Assembly: GCF_001269925.1 (NCBI RefSeq) | Contig: NZ_LHVO01000030.1 | Coordinates: forward strand, 16,089-80,088 | Reading direction: 5' to 3' | Origin: Pseudomonas sp. MIACH | GTDB taxonomy: Bacteria > Pseudomonadota > Gammaproteobacteria > Pseudomonadales > Pseudomonadaceae | DNA length: 64,000 nt | Part shown: positions 25,796 through 34,184 of the stretch, in pieces | How the letters are laid out: each line of letters opens with the position of its first letter | How positions within the stretch are numbered: the stretch's first letter is position 1 | Notes under the pieces: generated by a model | Seen by the model: the letters and a program-made list of their open reading frames with translations, nothing else | What the model was told of the DNA's origin: nothing | The model's database searches: none | Made by a program: the position numbers and the translations under genes

Positions 25796-27729
25796 GCCAG
25801 CACCCCATATTCAGCGGCCAGGATGGCGTTGAGCGAGCGTGCGAAAGGCTTCGTCACCGGGCACAGGCGCACGCAGTAATCGGTCAGGCGCCGCTGTGCA
25901 CTGTTGGCTTCGTTGCAGGCGTTGATAAACGCTTCATGATTGCCAAAGTCGTAGGGTTCGATGCTGTCGATGAAATAGGCTTCACAGAAGTACGGAATGC
26001 ACAGCAGTTTGGCGAACGTCTCAGGCGGCGCGTGCACCGGTTCACTGGCGGGTGCCACTGGTTTACCGTGGCTTTCACGCTCGATCAGAAACTCCACCAC
26101 ATCCGGCGTCAGCGTGTAGCACGTCGCCGTCAGCCCGGTCTTTTCCAGATGCCAGCAGTGCTTGTGGCCACGGTCGTCAACGTCGACCTTGATACTCGAC
26201 AACAAGGTTTTGACCGGTACTTTCGAGGCTGCCACCAAGGCCTGGATCTGCTGGTAAACCAGCAGCTCGGCCCAGCGCAGTTCCTCCGGGCCCAGCGTCA
26301 GGCCACGCTCTGCGGCCTGCAACGCGAACTCGGGTTGGCAGGCAAAACGCCCGATCATAAAGGTGATCACGTACTTGCAATGATCGGTGTCGATGCCGTT
26401 GCCGCGAGCCGTGGCCATGCCCCGCTCGATCGCCTGGATACCGGCCTGGAACTGCGAGACGGTGAAGCAGAACGTGATATTGACCGAGACGCCCTGGGCC
26501 ACCAGTTGTTCGATGGTCGCGAACCCTTCCAGACTGCCCGGCACTTTCACCATCACATTCGCTGCCAGGCGCTGCAGCTCCAAGCCTCGGGCGGTCATGC
26601 GTTCGGTGCAGCGCACATCCGAGGGGTCGACCTGGGCGCATATCCAGCCGTCAACCTGAGCCGATTGAACCCACAGCGGCTTGAGCGTCTCAGCGCCCTG
26701 CGCAATCACTTCGTTATACAGCTGCTTGCGCAACTCCCCTGCCGACAGGCTGGCCAGATTAAACCGCGACGTCCAATACTCCCGCTTGTCGAGGATCGCC
26801 GCCGTCACCAGCCGAGGGTTGGTGGTCACACTGCTCAGCCCCCAGGGCTGGGAGATATCCTGCGGCATCAACTGCTCGATATGGGCGGCCGCGGCCGGAT
26901 ACTTATCCAACAAATGTTTTTTGTAAGGCGCGTACACCACCGGCGACGAATCCCACCACACTTCAGAACATTGATCATTGCGTTTAAGCCGTTCTATATA
27001 ACCCAGTGTGCCCACAACACTTGCTCCTTGAATGACTTGATCAATAAGGGTCGGTAACTCACGCATATCGGCAAACGGTAATGCACCGGCTTCGGCCAAT
27101 AATCGATGTCGAGGCATCGGGCCAAATCCCAGGACTTTTATATTGGCCGCCACAGCGGCTTGCACCCCGGTGACACTGTCTTCAATAACCAGCGCCTCAC
27201 ACGGCGCAACGTTATAAGTTGCACACGCCGTTAAGAACACCAGAGGGTCCGGCTTCCAACGTCCAACTTCATAACAACTGAATATTCGCCCTTGAAAATA
27301 AGGCAACAGTCCCACCAGGCGCAGACACTCCTCGATCTTATTGCGCGGCGCACTGGAGGCTACGCAATAAGGCATCTGCAGTACGCTCAATACCTCAACG
27401 ATGCCATCGGTCGCGGTTAACTCAAGGGTCAATGCTTCCATGGCCCGCACGCGGAAGTCGTGTTCAAACGTCGGCCCCAGACAAATATCTAATAACTGCT
27501 CAGCCTCACGCAAACAATCGGCAATCTTTCGCCCACGAAAGTGCTCAATAAAATACGCACTGTCCAGTGTCTTAGCGTGAGGTACATGCGCATTAAGCAT
27601 GGAGATCAATACAGTCAGGGTAATCTCTTCGCTTTGGACAAGTACGCCATCGCAATCGAAGATAACTAACTTAGGCAAGGTCGTTGCCGCCTGTTCTGGT
27701 AGTTCCCCTATAACTGCCGATAAACACAT
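25792..27729 (-). CDS. HAD phosphatase - transaldolase fusion enzyme
   Basis: A 645-residue two-domain protein. Residues about 20-235 are a HAD-IA hydrolase: FDCDGVLVQSE with the two catalytic Asp, CVASSAPRNKIEE, GRWKPDP, and VIEDSVTGVQAA. Residues about 240-640 are transaldolase-like: SSVTTNPRLV, then VMVKVPGSLEGFATIEQL with the Schiff-base Lys (about 395) and GVSVNITFCFTVSQFQ. The fusion suggests dihydroxyacetone- or sugar-fragment transfer followed or preceded by dephosphorylation, releasing a free sugar-like compound. It is the first gene of the leftward operon. ATG at 27729 is favoured because AAGAGA is correctly spaced; 27735 is an alternative. The 5' third is visibly richer in A/T than flanking genes, which may reflect transfer. 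Confidence 0.85.
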   Translation of the reverse strand: MCLSAVIGELPEQAATTLPKLVIFDCDGVLVQSEEITLTVLISMLNAHVPHAKTLDSAYFIEHFRGRKIADCLREAEQLLDICLGPTFEHDFRVRAMEALTLELTATDGIVEVLSVLQMPYCVASSAPRNKIEECLRLVGLLPYFQGRIFSCYEVGRWKPDPLVFLTACATYNVAPCEALVIEDSVTGVQAAVAANIKVLGFGPMPRHRLLAEAGALPFADMRELPTLIDQVIQGASVVGTLGYIERLKRNDQCSEVWWDSSPVVYAPYKKHLLDKYPAAAAHIEQLMPQDISQPWGLSSVTTNPRLVTAAILDKREYWTSRFNLASLSAGELRKQLYNEVIAQGAETLKPLWVQSAQVDGWICAQVDPSDVRCTERMTARGLELQRLAANVMVKVPGSLEGFATIEQLVAQGVSVNITFCFTVSQFQAGIQAIERGMATARGNGIDTDHCKYVITFMIGRFACQPEFALQAAERGLTLGPEELRWAELLVYQQIQALVAASKVPVKTLLSSIKVDVDDRGHKHCWHLEKTGLTATCYTLTPDVVEFLIERESHGKPVAPASEPVHAPPETFAKLLCIPYFCEAYFIDSIEPYDFGNHEAFINACNEANSAQRRLTDYCVRLCPVTKPFARSLNAILAAEYGVLA

Positions 27730-27982
27730 AGGCATCTCTTATAGGTGACTCCGCATGACTTCCGAACTACCAGCGGAGCGGGTTGATATGTGCTTATAAG
27801 ACACGGGGCAAAAAACCCTGCCAAACGCTTTTTAGCGGTTTTTTAGTATCTTATGGTTATTTTTTATTCTTCTGTTATTCCATTTTTCACCATGGTTGTA
27901 GTCGCTAATTTCACACCGATGAACTTCCTTCGGGCGCCGTCAGTCAGCTACTTGAACTCACGAATTTAAGGGCGGGTGGGCA
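27730..27982. other. A/T-rich divergent promoter region of the sulfation operon
   Basis: 253 bases between divergent genes. It contains a markedly A/T-rich stretch (about 27830-27905), unusual for this genome, and a small hairpin CGCTTTTTAGCG followed by GTTTTTT near 27830-27845. The promoters of both operons must lie here. I see no operator I can name. Confidence 0.45.
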
Positions 27983-28783
27983 ATGCGTATCTCGTTGGAG
28001 CAACAAGTAGCACTGGTCACGGGCGCCAGTTCGGGTATCGGCGCCGGTGCCGCCAAGGCTCTGGCGCAAGCCGGCGCGGCCGTGGTGCTGAATTACAACA
28101 GCCAGGCCGCACCGGCCGAGGCCCTGGCACAGCAGATCAACGCCGAGGGTGGCCGGGCGATTGCGATCGGTGCTGATGTGTCGAAAGAGGCCGATGTAGA
28201 ACGCCTGTTCGCCCAGACGCTCGATGCCTTCGGCCACTTGGATATCCTGGTGGCCAACTCCGGTATGCAGAAGGACGCCGCCATCGTCGACATGACCCTC
28301 GACGACTGGAACAGCGTGATCGGCGTCAACCTTACCGGCCAGTTCCTCTGTGCCCGTGCCGCAGTGCGCCTGTTCAAGCGCCAGGGCATCCGTGAAGGCG
28401 TATCCCGTGCCGCCGGCAAAATCATCCACATGAGCTCGGTGCACCAGTTGATCCCATGGGCCGGGCATGTGAACTACGCGGCGTCCAAGGGTGGCGTGGA
28501 CATGCTGATGCGCACCCTCGCCCAGGAAGTCAGCGAGCAGCGCATCCGCATCAACGGCATTGCGCCGGGGGCGATTCGTACGGCGATCAACCGTGCGGCC
28601 ACCGAAGGCGCGGCTGAACAGGAGCTGCTCAAGTTGATCCCCTATGGCCGGGTCGGCGACGTGGAAGACGTGGCCAACGCGGTGGTGTGGCTGGCCAGTG
28701 ACGCCTCCGACTACGTGGTCGGCAGCACCCTGTTCATTGATGGCGGCATGAGCCTTTACCCGGAGTTTCGTGACAATGGTTGA
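27983..28783 (+). CDS. SDR-family glucose 1-dehydrogenase-like oxidoreductase
   Basis: A 266-residue classical SDR. TGASSGIGAGAAKAL is the cofactor loop, ANSGMQ replaces the usual NNAG, and the catalytic Ser (HMSSVHQLIPW) and Tyr-Lys (YAASKGG) are present. It ends with the family's SDYVVGSTLFIDGG. It resembles glucose 1-dehydrogenases of the Bacillus type and annotated relatives in Pseudomonas. It overlaps the following GH15 gene by 8 bases, so the two are probably translated together: sugar release followed by oxidation is a sensible pairing, but the true substrate is unproved. Confidence 0.85.
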   Translation: MRISLEQQVALVTGASSGIGAGAAKALAQAGAAVVLNYNSQAAPAEALAQQINAEGGRAIAIGADVSKEADVERLFAQTLDAFGHLDILVANSGMQKDAAIVDMTLDDWNSVIGVNLTGQFLCARAAVRLFKRQGIREGVSRAAGKIIHMSSVHQLIPWAGHVNYAASKGGVDMLMRTLAQEVSEQRIRINGIAPGAIRTAINRAATEGAAEQELLKLIPYGRVGDVEDVANAVVWLASDASDYVVGSTLFIDGGMSLYPEFRDNG

Positions 28784-30602
28784 TTTGAAAAACGAACCAC
28801 AAAGCGCCATCGATGCCCACGGCATCATCGGCGATATGCGCAGCGCGGCGCTGGTGAACGATAAAGGCAGCATCGACTTCTTCTGCTGGCCGGAATTCGA
28901 CAGTCCATCGATCTTCTGCTCACTGCTGGATACCCCCGACGCCGGTATTTTCCAGCTCACCCCGGACCTGCCCAACGCCCGCCGCGAACAAATCTATCTG
29001 CCCGACACCAATGTGCTGCAGACCCGCTGGCTCAGCGATGAGGCCGTGGTGGAAATCACCGACCTGTTGACCATCAGCGAGGAAATCGATGACCTGCCCC
29101 TGCTGATTCGCCGCGTACGCGTGGTCAGCGGCCAGGCAACCATTCACCTGCGCTGCGCCGTGCGCCATGACTATGCACGCACGCCCACCCACGCCGCCGT
29201 CGATAACGGCACCGTGTGCTTCAGTGCCGACGGCCAGCCCGGCGTGCGCTTATCCAGCAGCCATCCACTGCAACTGGAAAATAACGCCGCCGTGGCCAGC
29301 TTTACCTTGCGTCAGGAAGAAGGCGCCGAATTTGTCCTCGGCGGCCAGGACGATGAGCGTGTCAACCACAGCTGCACCGACCTGGCGCTGGCCCACACCC
29401 TGAAGTTCTGGCGCGGCTGGATTGCGCAGTCGAACTACCGCGGGCGCTGGCGCGAAATGGTCAACCGCTCGGCCCTGGCCCTCAAACTGCTGACCTCGCG
29501 CAAACACGGCGCGATCATCGCTGCCGCCACCTTCGGCCTGCCGGAAACCCCCGCAGGCGAACGCAACTGGGACTATCGCTACACCTGGATCCGCGACGCC
29601 TCGTTTACCGTCTACGCCTTTATGCGCCTGGGTTTTGTCGAAGAGGCCAACGCCTATATGCGCTGGCTCAAGGGTCGGGTCAGCGACTGCTGCGGCCAGC
29701 CGACCAAGATCCATATCCTCTACGGCATCGACGGTCGCCAGGAACTGCCCGAAACCGAGCTGGACCACCTCAGCGGTCACGGCGGCGCCAAGCCGGTGCG
29801 CGTCGGCAATGGCGCGGTTGACCAGATCCAGCTGGATATTTATGGCGAGTTGATGGACGCGGTGTACCTGGTCAACAAGTACGGCGAGGCCATCTCCCAC
29901 GAGGGCTGGAAACACACGGTGGAAGTCACCGATCAGGTCTGCGAAATCTGGAACCGCAAAGACGTGGGCATCTGGGAAATGCGCGGCGAGCAGCATCACT
30001 TCCTGCATTCGCGGCTGATGTGCTGGGTGGCCCTGGACCGTGCGATCCGCCTGGCTTCCAAGCGCTCGTTGCCGGCGCCGTTTGCCCGTTGGGACCAGAC
30101 GCGCCAGGCGATCTACGCCGATATCTGGAGCAACTTCTGGAACGAAGAACGCGGGCATTTTGTGCAGCATATCGGCAGCACCGCACTGGACGGTTCGATG
30201 CTGCTGATGCCGCTGGTACGCTTTGTCGCGGCCACCGATCCGCGCTGGCTGAGCACCTTGGAGGCGATCCAGCAAAGCCTGGTGCGTGACGGCATGGTCT
30301 ACCGCTACCGCAACGACGACAACGCGATCGACGGCCTGCAAGGCACCGAAGGCGCCTTTGCCGCCTGCTCGTTCTGGTACGTCGAATGCCTCGCCCGCGC
30401 CGGGCAAGTCGAGAAAGCCCACCTGGAATTCGAACAACTGTTGCGCTACGCCAACCCACTGGGTCTGTACGCCGAAGAGTTCGACAGCCAGGCCCGCCAC
30501 CTGGGCAATACGCCCCAGGCGTTGAGCCATCTGGCGTTGATCAGCGCGGCGACATTCCTGGACCGCAAGCTCAGTGGGGAGAAGACTACCTGGCAGCCCT
30601 GA
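28776..30602 (+). CDS. Glycoside hydrolase family 15 protein (glucoamylase/trehalase-like)
   Basis: A 608-residue protein with a trehalase-like N-terminal beta domain (IGDMRSAALVNDKGSIDFFC) and a GH15 (alpha/alpha)6 barrel. Landmarks are NWDYRYTWIRDASFTVYAF and a C-terminal catalytic-Glu region YAEEFDSQARHLGNTPQAL. No signal peptide is seen, so it acts in the cytoplasm. Relatives hydrolyse trehalose, maltose-type or other alpha-glucosides, and many bacterial copies are uncharacterised. ATG at 28776 or GTG at 28770 could start it; GGAG at 28762 fits either. It is coupled to the upstream SDR gene by an overlap. Confidence 0.85.
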   Translation: MVDLKNEPQSAIDAHGIIGDMRSAALVNDKGSIDFFCWPEFDSPSIFCSLLDTPDAGIFQLTPDLPNARREQIYLPDTNVLQTRWLSDEAVVEITDLLTISEEIDDLPLLIRRVRVVSGQATIHLRCAVRHDYARTPTHAAVDNGTVCFSADGQPGVRLSSSHPLQLENNAAVASFTLRQEEGAEFVLGGQDDERVNHSCTDLALAHTLKFWRGWIAQSNYRGRWREMVNRSALALKLLTSRKHGAIIAAATFGLPETPAGERNWDYRYTWIRDASFTVYAFMRLGFVEEANAYMRWLKGRVSDCCGQPTKIHILYGIDGRQELPETELDHLSGHGGAKPVRVGNGAVDQIQLDIYGELMDAVYLVNKYGEAISHEGWKHTVEVTDQVCEIWNRKDVGIWEMRGEQHHFLHSRLMCWVALDRAIRLASKRSLPAPFARWDQTRQAIYADIWSNFWNEERGHFVQHIGSTALDGSMLLMPLVRFVAATDPRWLSTLEAIQQSLVRDGMVYRYRNDDNAIDGLQGTEGAFAACSFWYVECLARAGQVEKAHLEFEQLLRYANPLGLYAEEFDSQARHLGNTPQALSHLALISAATFLDRKLSGEKTTWQP

Positions 30603-30704
30603 GATCAAGTCGATTGCCCTGGACACGTCAGCGCCCTGTCATCAAAAGCAGGGCATGCCGTCACGTCTTTCGACTAGAGTTCCAACACCTGACAGGAGCC
30701 CATC

Positions 30705-31604
30705 ATGACCACCGCCGCCCCCCTGCTCTACGTGCGCACCTCCATGCTCGACGTGGCTTATGAAGCCCATGGCCCCGCCGACGGCGAAGCGGTGATCCTG
30801 CTGCATGGTTTCCCTTACGACCCTCGCGGCTATGATGAAGTCGCGCCGGTGCTGGCGGAACGCGGCTACCGGGTGCTGGTGCCGTACCTGCGCGGTTATG
30901 GCCCTACGCGGTTTATCAACGCGCAGGTGATGCGCTCCGGCCAACAGGCGGCGCTGGGCAAGGATCTGCTGGATTTCATGGATGCACTGTCGATCCCGCG
31001 TGCCACGTTGGCGGGGTATGACTGGGGTGGGCGGGCCGCGTGTATCGTCGCGGCGCTGTGGCCTGAACGGGTGCGAGGGCTGGTCACCGGCGATGGCTAT
31101 AACATCCAGGACATTGCCAAGTCGCTCTCGCCACGGGCGCCGGCGACGGAGCATCGGTTGTGGTACCAGTTCTACTTTCACACCCAGCGCGGTGTGGACG
31201 GGCTGACGGCCAATCGCCGCGAACTCTGTGAGTTGCTGTGGTCGCTGTGGTCGCCGTCCTGGGCCGAGGGGCCTGGGCTGTATGGGCAGACGGCGCCGTC
31301 ATTCGATAACCCGGATTTTGTCGAGGTGGTGATTCACTCCTATCGCCACCGTTTCATGTATGCGCCTGGCGATCCGGCGCTGGAAGCCATCGAGCAGGCC
31401 CTGGCGCGGCAACCGGCGATTGGGGTGCCGAGCATTTCGCTGTGCGGTGCCGACGACGGTGTCGGCCCACCGCCGCAAGAGGATGACGACGTGGAGCATT
31501 TCAGCGCTTTTTACCGGCGGGAGGTGTTACCTGGCGTGGGCCACAATATTCCCCAGGAAGCGCCTCGGGCCACCCTCGACGCCCTGTTTGAATTGCTCGC
31601 CTAG
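30705..31604 (+). CDS. Alpha/beta hydrolase (epoxide-hydrolase/dehalogenase-like, Asp nucleophile)
   Basis: A 299-residue alpha/beta hydrolase. The oxyanion motif is LLHGFPYDPRGYD, the nucleophile elbow GYDWGGR has Asp106, and the catalytic His is in GVGHNIPQE. An Asp nucleophile points to the epoxide hydrolase or haloalkane/fluoroacetate dehalogenase branch rather than esterases. No signal peptide. Good ribosome site (CAGGAG) before 30705. A GCCCTG/CAGGGC hairpin at 30633-30654 separates it from the GH15 gene. Its TAG shares a CTAG with the stop of the convergent regulator gene. Confidence 0.85.
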   Translation: MTTAAPLLYVRTSMLDVAYEAHGPADGEAVILLHGFPYDPRGYDEVAPVLAERGYRVLVPYLRGYGPTRFINAQVMRSGQQAALGKDLLDFMDALSIPRATLAGYDWGGRAACIVAALWPERVRGLVTGDGYNIQDIAKSLSPRAPATEHRLWYQFYFHTQRGVDGLTANRRELCELLWSLWSPSWAEGPGLYGQTAPSFDNPDFVEVVIHSYRHRFMYAPGDPALEAIEQALARQPAIGVPSISLCGADDGVGPPPQEDDDVEHFSAFYRREVLPGVGHNIPQEAPRATLDALFELLA

Positions 31605-32569
31605 GCCACCGGCGAGAAGCGCTCGCGGTAGGCCTGGGGCGTCACCGACAAGGCCCGCATAAAGCTGCGGCGCAAGGTTTCTTCACAGCCAAACCCACAC
31701 TGCACGGCGATGCGTTTGATCGACGCCGTGCTGTCGGCCAACTGCCGGCGCGCGGTTTCGACGCGGATCAGTTCGACGGCGCGCGCGGGCGTCTGGCCGG
31801 TTTCGGCGCGGTAGTGACGCACAAAGCTGCGTTCGCTCATGCCGGCCTGGGCAGCCAGGGTCGGGATACTCAGGTCGAGGGTCAGGTGCTCGGCCATCCA
31901 GGCGTGCAGTTCGGTAAAACGGCTGCCGGCCTTTTGCAGGGACAGGGTCACGCTGAATTGCGACTGGCCACCGGGCCGCTTCAGGAACACCACCAGGTGC
32001 CGCGCCACTTCCAGGGCCACGGCGCGGCCCAGGTCTTCTTCGACCAGGGCCAGGCACAGGTCGATGCCGGCGGTCACACCGGCAGAAGTCCACACCGCAC
32101 CTTGCTGGATAAAGATCGGGTTGGCCTCCACGGTCAACGCCGGGAACTTGCGCGCCAGTTCTTCGCAACGCGTCCAGTGGGTGGCGACGCGGCAGCCATC
32201 GAGCAAGCCACTGGCCGCGAGCAAAAACGCGCCGGTGCACACCGAAGCCATGCGCCGGGTGTGCCGGGCTTTCTCGCGCACCCAATCGACCAACGCCGGG
32301 TCTTCGGCGGCGCCGTACACGCCCCAGCCACCTGCGATCACCAGGGTGTCGCAGGGCTGGTCGACCGCGGGCAACGGCTCAGCCAACAGCGCCAGGCCGG
32401 CAGAGGTCATCACCGGTCCGGCCTGGTCGGCGATCACCGTGACCGCGTAAGGCAGCGGTGCGCCACGCTGGCGTGCCAGGTCATTGGCCGACGCAAACAC
32501 CTGCAACGGCCCGGTGACGTCGAGCACCTGGGCATTATCGAAAGCGAGCACGTGAACGATTCTGGGCAT
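31601..32569 (-). CDS. GlxA-family transcriptional regulator (DJ-1/PfpI + AraC domains)
   Basis: A 322-residue protein. The N-terminal DJ-1/PfpI-like domain (VLAFDNAQVLDVTGPLQVF, with CTGAFLLAASGLL at the nucleophile-elbow position) is followed by a C-terminal AraC/XylS helix-turn-helix pair (IPTLAAQAGMSERSFVRHYR and VQCGFGCEETLRRSF). It is divergently transcribed from inhA, so it is a natural candidate regulator of that gene. The start at 32569 (MPRIVHVLAF) is chosen by homology; upstream frame residues look non-coding and the ribosome site is weak. Confidence 0.87.
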   Translation of the reverse strand: MPRIVHVLAFDNAQVLDVTGPLQVFASANDLARQRGAPLPYAVTVIADQAGPVMTSAGLALLAEPLPAVDQPCDTLVIAGGWGVYGAAEDPALVDWVREKARHTRRMASVCTGAFLLAASGLLDGCRVATHWTRCEELARKFPALTVEANPIFIQQGAVWTSAGVTAGIDLCLALVEEDLGRAVALEVARHLVVFLKRPGGQSQFSVTLSLQKAGSRFTELHAWMAEHLTLDLSIPTLAAQAGMSERSFVRHYRAETGQTPARAVELIRVETARRQLADSTASIKRIAVQCGFGCEETLRRSFMRALSVTPQAYRERFSPVA

Positions 32570-32658
32570 ATTGGCGTGATTCGTGGGTTCAATGGCGTAT
32601 TCGCCAAAGCCTAGGCCTCTAGAGTGAAGCCGTCTACCCCTTGATCGGAGCTTCATTC

Positions 32659-33339
32659 ATGACCTTGCAGATCGGCTTTCTGTTGTTTCCCGGCATTCAG
32701 CAACTGGACCTGACCGGCCCCTACGACGTATTGGGTTCGCTGCCGGATGTGAAGTTGCACCTTGTGTGGAAGGACCTGGCGCCGGTCACTTCCAGCACGG
32801 GCCTGGTGTTCACGCCGACCATGACCTATGCCGACTGCCCGAAGCTGGATGTGATCTGCGTGCCCGGCGGTTCCGGCGTGGGCGCATTGATGGAAGACCC
32901 GCAGACCCTGGACTTCCTCAAGGCCCACGCGCAGACCGCACGCTACGTGACCTCGGTGTGCACCGGCTCGCTGGTGCTCGGCGCGGCAGGGTTGCTGCGC
33001 GGGCGCAAGGCGACGACACACTGGGCCTACCACGACATGCTCGCCCCGCTCGGCGCCATCCCGGTACAGGCGCGTGTGGTGCGTGACGGCAACCTGTTCA
33101 CCGGCGGCGGCATTACCGCCGGTATCGACTTTGCCCTGGTGCTGGCGGCGGAGTTGTACAGCGAAGCGGCGGCGCAACTGGTGCAGTTGCAGATTGAATA
33201 TGCGCCGGCGCCGCCGTTCGATTCGGGTAGCCCGGACACGGCGCCTGCGCAGGTGCTGGAGGAAGCCAAAAAACGCACGACTGAGTCGCGCAAAACGCGG
33301 GGTGAGATAGTGGCGCGCGCGGCGGCACGATTGGGCTGA
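32659..33339 (+). CDS. inhA: Isonitrile hydratase InhA (DJ-1/PfpI family)
   Basis: A 226-residue protein that I recognise as closely similar along its length to the isonitrile hydratase of Pseudomonas putida. It starts MTLQIGFLLFPGIQQLDLTG and has the catalytic Cys101 in VTSVCTGSLVLGAAGLL, the same position as the essential cysteine of the known enzyme. TTHWAYHDMLAPLGA and GGGITAGIDFAL are also conserved. It hydrates isonitriles to N-substituted formamides in the cytoplasm. The start at 32659 has GGAG upstream. A GlxA-type regulator lies 89 bases away on the opposite strand. Confidence 0.88.
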   Translation: MTLQIGFLLFPGIQQLDLTGPYDVLGSLPDVKLHLVWKDLAPVTSSTGLVFTPTMTYADCPKLDVICVPGGSGVGALMEDPQTLDFLKAHAQTARYVTSVCTGSLVLGAAGLLRGRKATTHWAYHDMLAPLGAIPVQARVVRDGNLFTGGGITAGIDFALVLAAELYSEAAAQLVQLQIEYAPAPPFDSGSPDTAPAQVLEEAKKRTTESRKTRGEIVARAAARLG

Positions 33340-33348
33340 CCCTGTACC

Positions 33349-33374
33349 TGTGGCGAGCAAGCTTGCTCGCCACA
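33349..33374. repeat. REP-type perfect palindrome
   Basis: A 26-base perfect palindrome; the left half is TGTGGCGAGCAAG. It lies between the convergent inhA and LysE genes. It is the full form of the intergenic repeat whose core is also at 10042-10055. It may help end transcription or protect mRNA 3' ends. Confidence 0.8.
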
Positions 33375-33394
33375 TAATCCATGCCTTTTCGGGG

Positions 33395-34024
33395 TCAGGC
33401 GGGGCGAGACATTACCGCCAAGCGCACCGCCAGCACTGTCAGCACCGTCGCCAAGCCCCATTTCTGTAGCCAGGCGCCTGTTGGGCGCCTGGCGAAGAAG
33501 CGGCTCAGCGCCCCGCCAAACATGCCCAACAGCAGGTGAAACACGCCCGCGATGAGGGTAAGCACGCCGCCCAACAGCATCAACTGCATGCCGATGGCGC
33601 CCGCCTGCGGCCTTACGAACTGCGGCAAAAACACCACAAAAAACAGCAACGCCTTGGGGTTGAGCAGGCTGTTAAACATGGCCTGCAGAAACACCCGGCC
33701 AAGGGGTACGCGGTGCAGGTCGGTCGCGTCCGGCAAGGTTTTTTTCTGCAGTGTTTTGAACACCAGCCACAGCAGGTAGACCACACCCGCATAGCGGATC
33801 ACGTCAAAGGATGGCGGCCAACTGGCGACCAACGCCGTCACCCCGGTGGCGGTCAATGCGGTCAGCAACACGTCAGCCACACCGATGCCCAGGGCCGAGG
33901 CCACTCCCCCGCGCCAGCCGTGGGTGACGCCATGGCTGATCACAAAGGCCATGTTCGGCCCCGGGGATAACAGCAACAACAGCACAGCACCTGAAAAAAC
34001 TGCCAGGGTCGCAAAGTCGATCAT
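33395..34024 (-). CDS. LysE family amino-acid exporter
   Basis: A 209-residue inner-membrane protein with about six hydrophobic segments and the LysE/RhtB signature LLLSPGPNMAFVISHG near the N-terminus, followed by GWRGGVASALGIGVAD. FNSLLNPKALLFFVVFLPQF is also typical. It exports amino acids or related metabolites. The start at 34024 (MIDFATLAVF) is chosen because the 45 residues of the longer frame are outside the family pattern. It is divergent from the iron sigma-factor gene. Confidence 0.88.
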   Translation of the reverse strand: MIDFATLAVFSGAVLLLLLSPGPNMAFVISHGVTHGWRGGVASALGIGVADVLLTALTATGVTALVASWPPSFDVIRYAGVVYLLWLVFKTLQKKTLPDATDLHRVPLGRVFLQAMFNSLLNPKALLFFVVFLPQFVRPQAGAIGMQLMLLGGVLTLIAGVFHLLLGMFGGALSRFFARRPTGAWLQKWGLATVLTVLAVRLAVMSRPA

Positions 34025-34138
34025 GCTCAAACCGTCCACCGGGAAAAGCCTGCAGATTAGTGCTTGGGCCCGGGGCGAACAAAAAATTGTGCTGGATACA
34101 TTGTTCATCGGCAATTGCGAATGGCCACGACCAGCGTC

Positions 34139-34157
34139 TAGAATGCGAAACATTATC
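34139..34157. promoter_or_regulatory. Fur box upstream of the ECF sigma gene
   Basis: TAGAATGCGAAACATTATC matches GATAATGATAATCATTATC at 14 of 19 positions. It lies 28-46 bases before the sigma-factor start, where Fur-Fe2+ would block transcription. Confidence 0.65.
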
Positions 34158-34184
34158 AATTAAGACGGCTGCGCCAGGATGCCC

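Noticed and set aside
28770..28775. GTG start for the GH15 gene in place of ATG at 28776
   Set aside because: Possible, but spacing from GGAG is short and ATG two codons later is the more likely start; the protein is the same apart from two residues.
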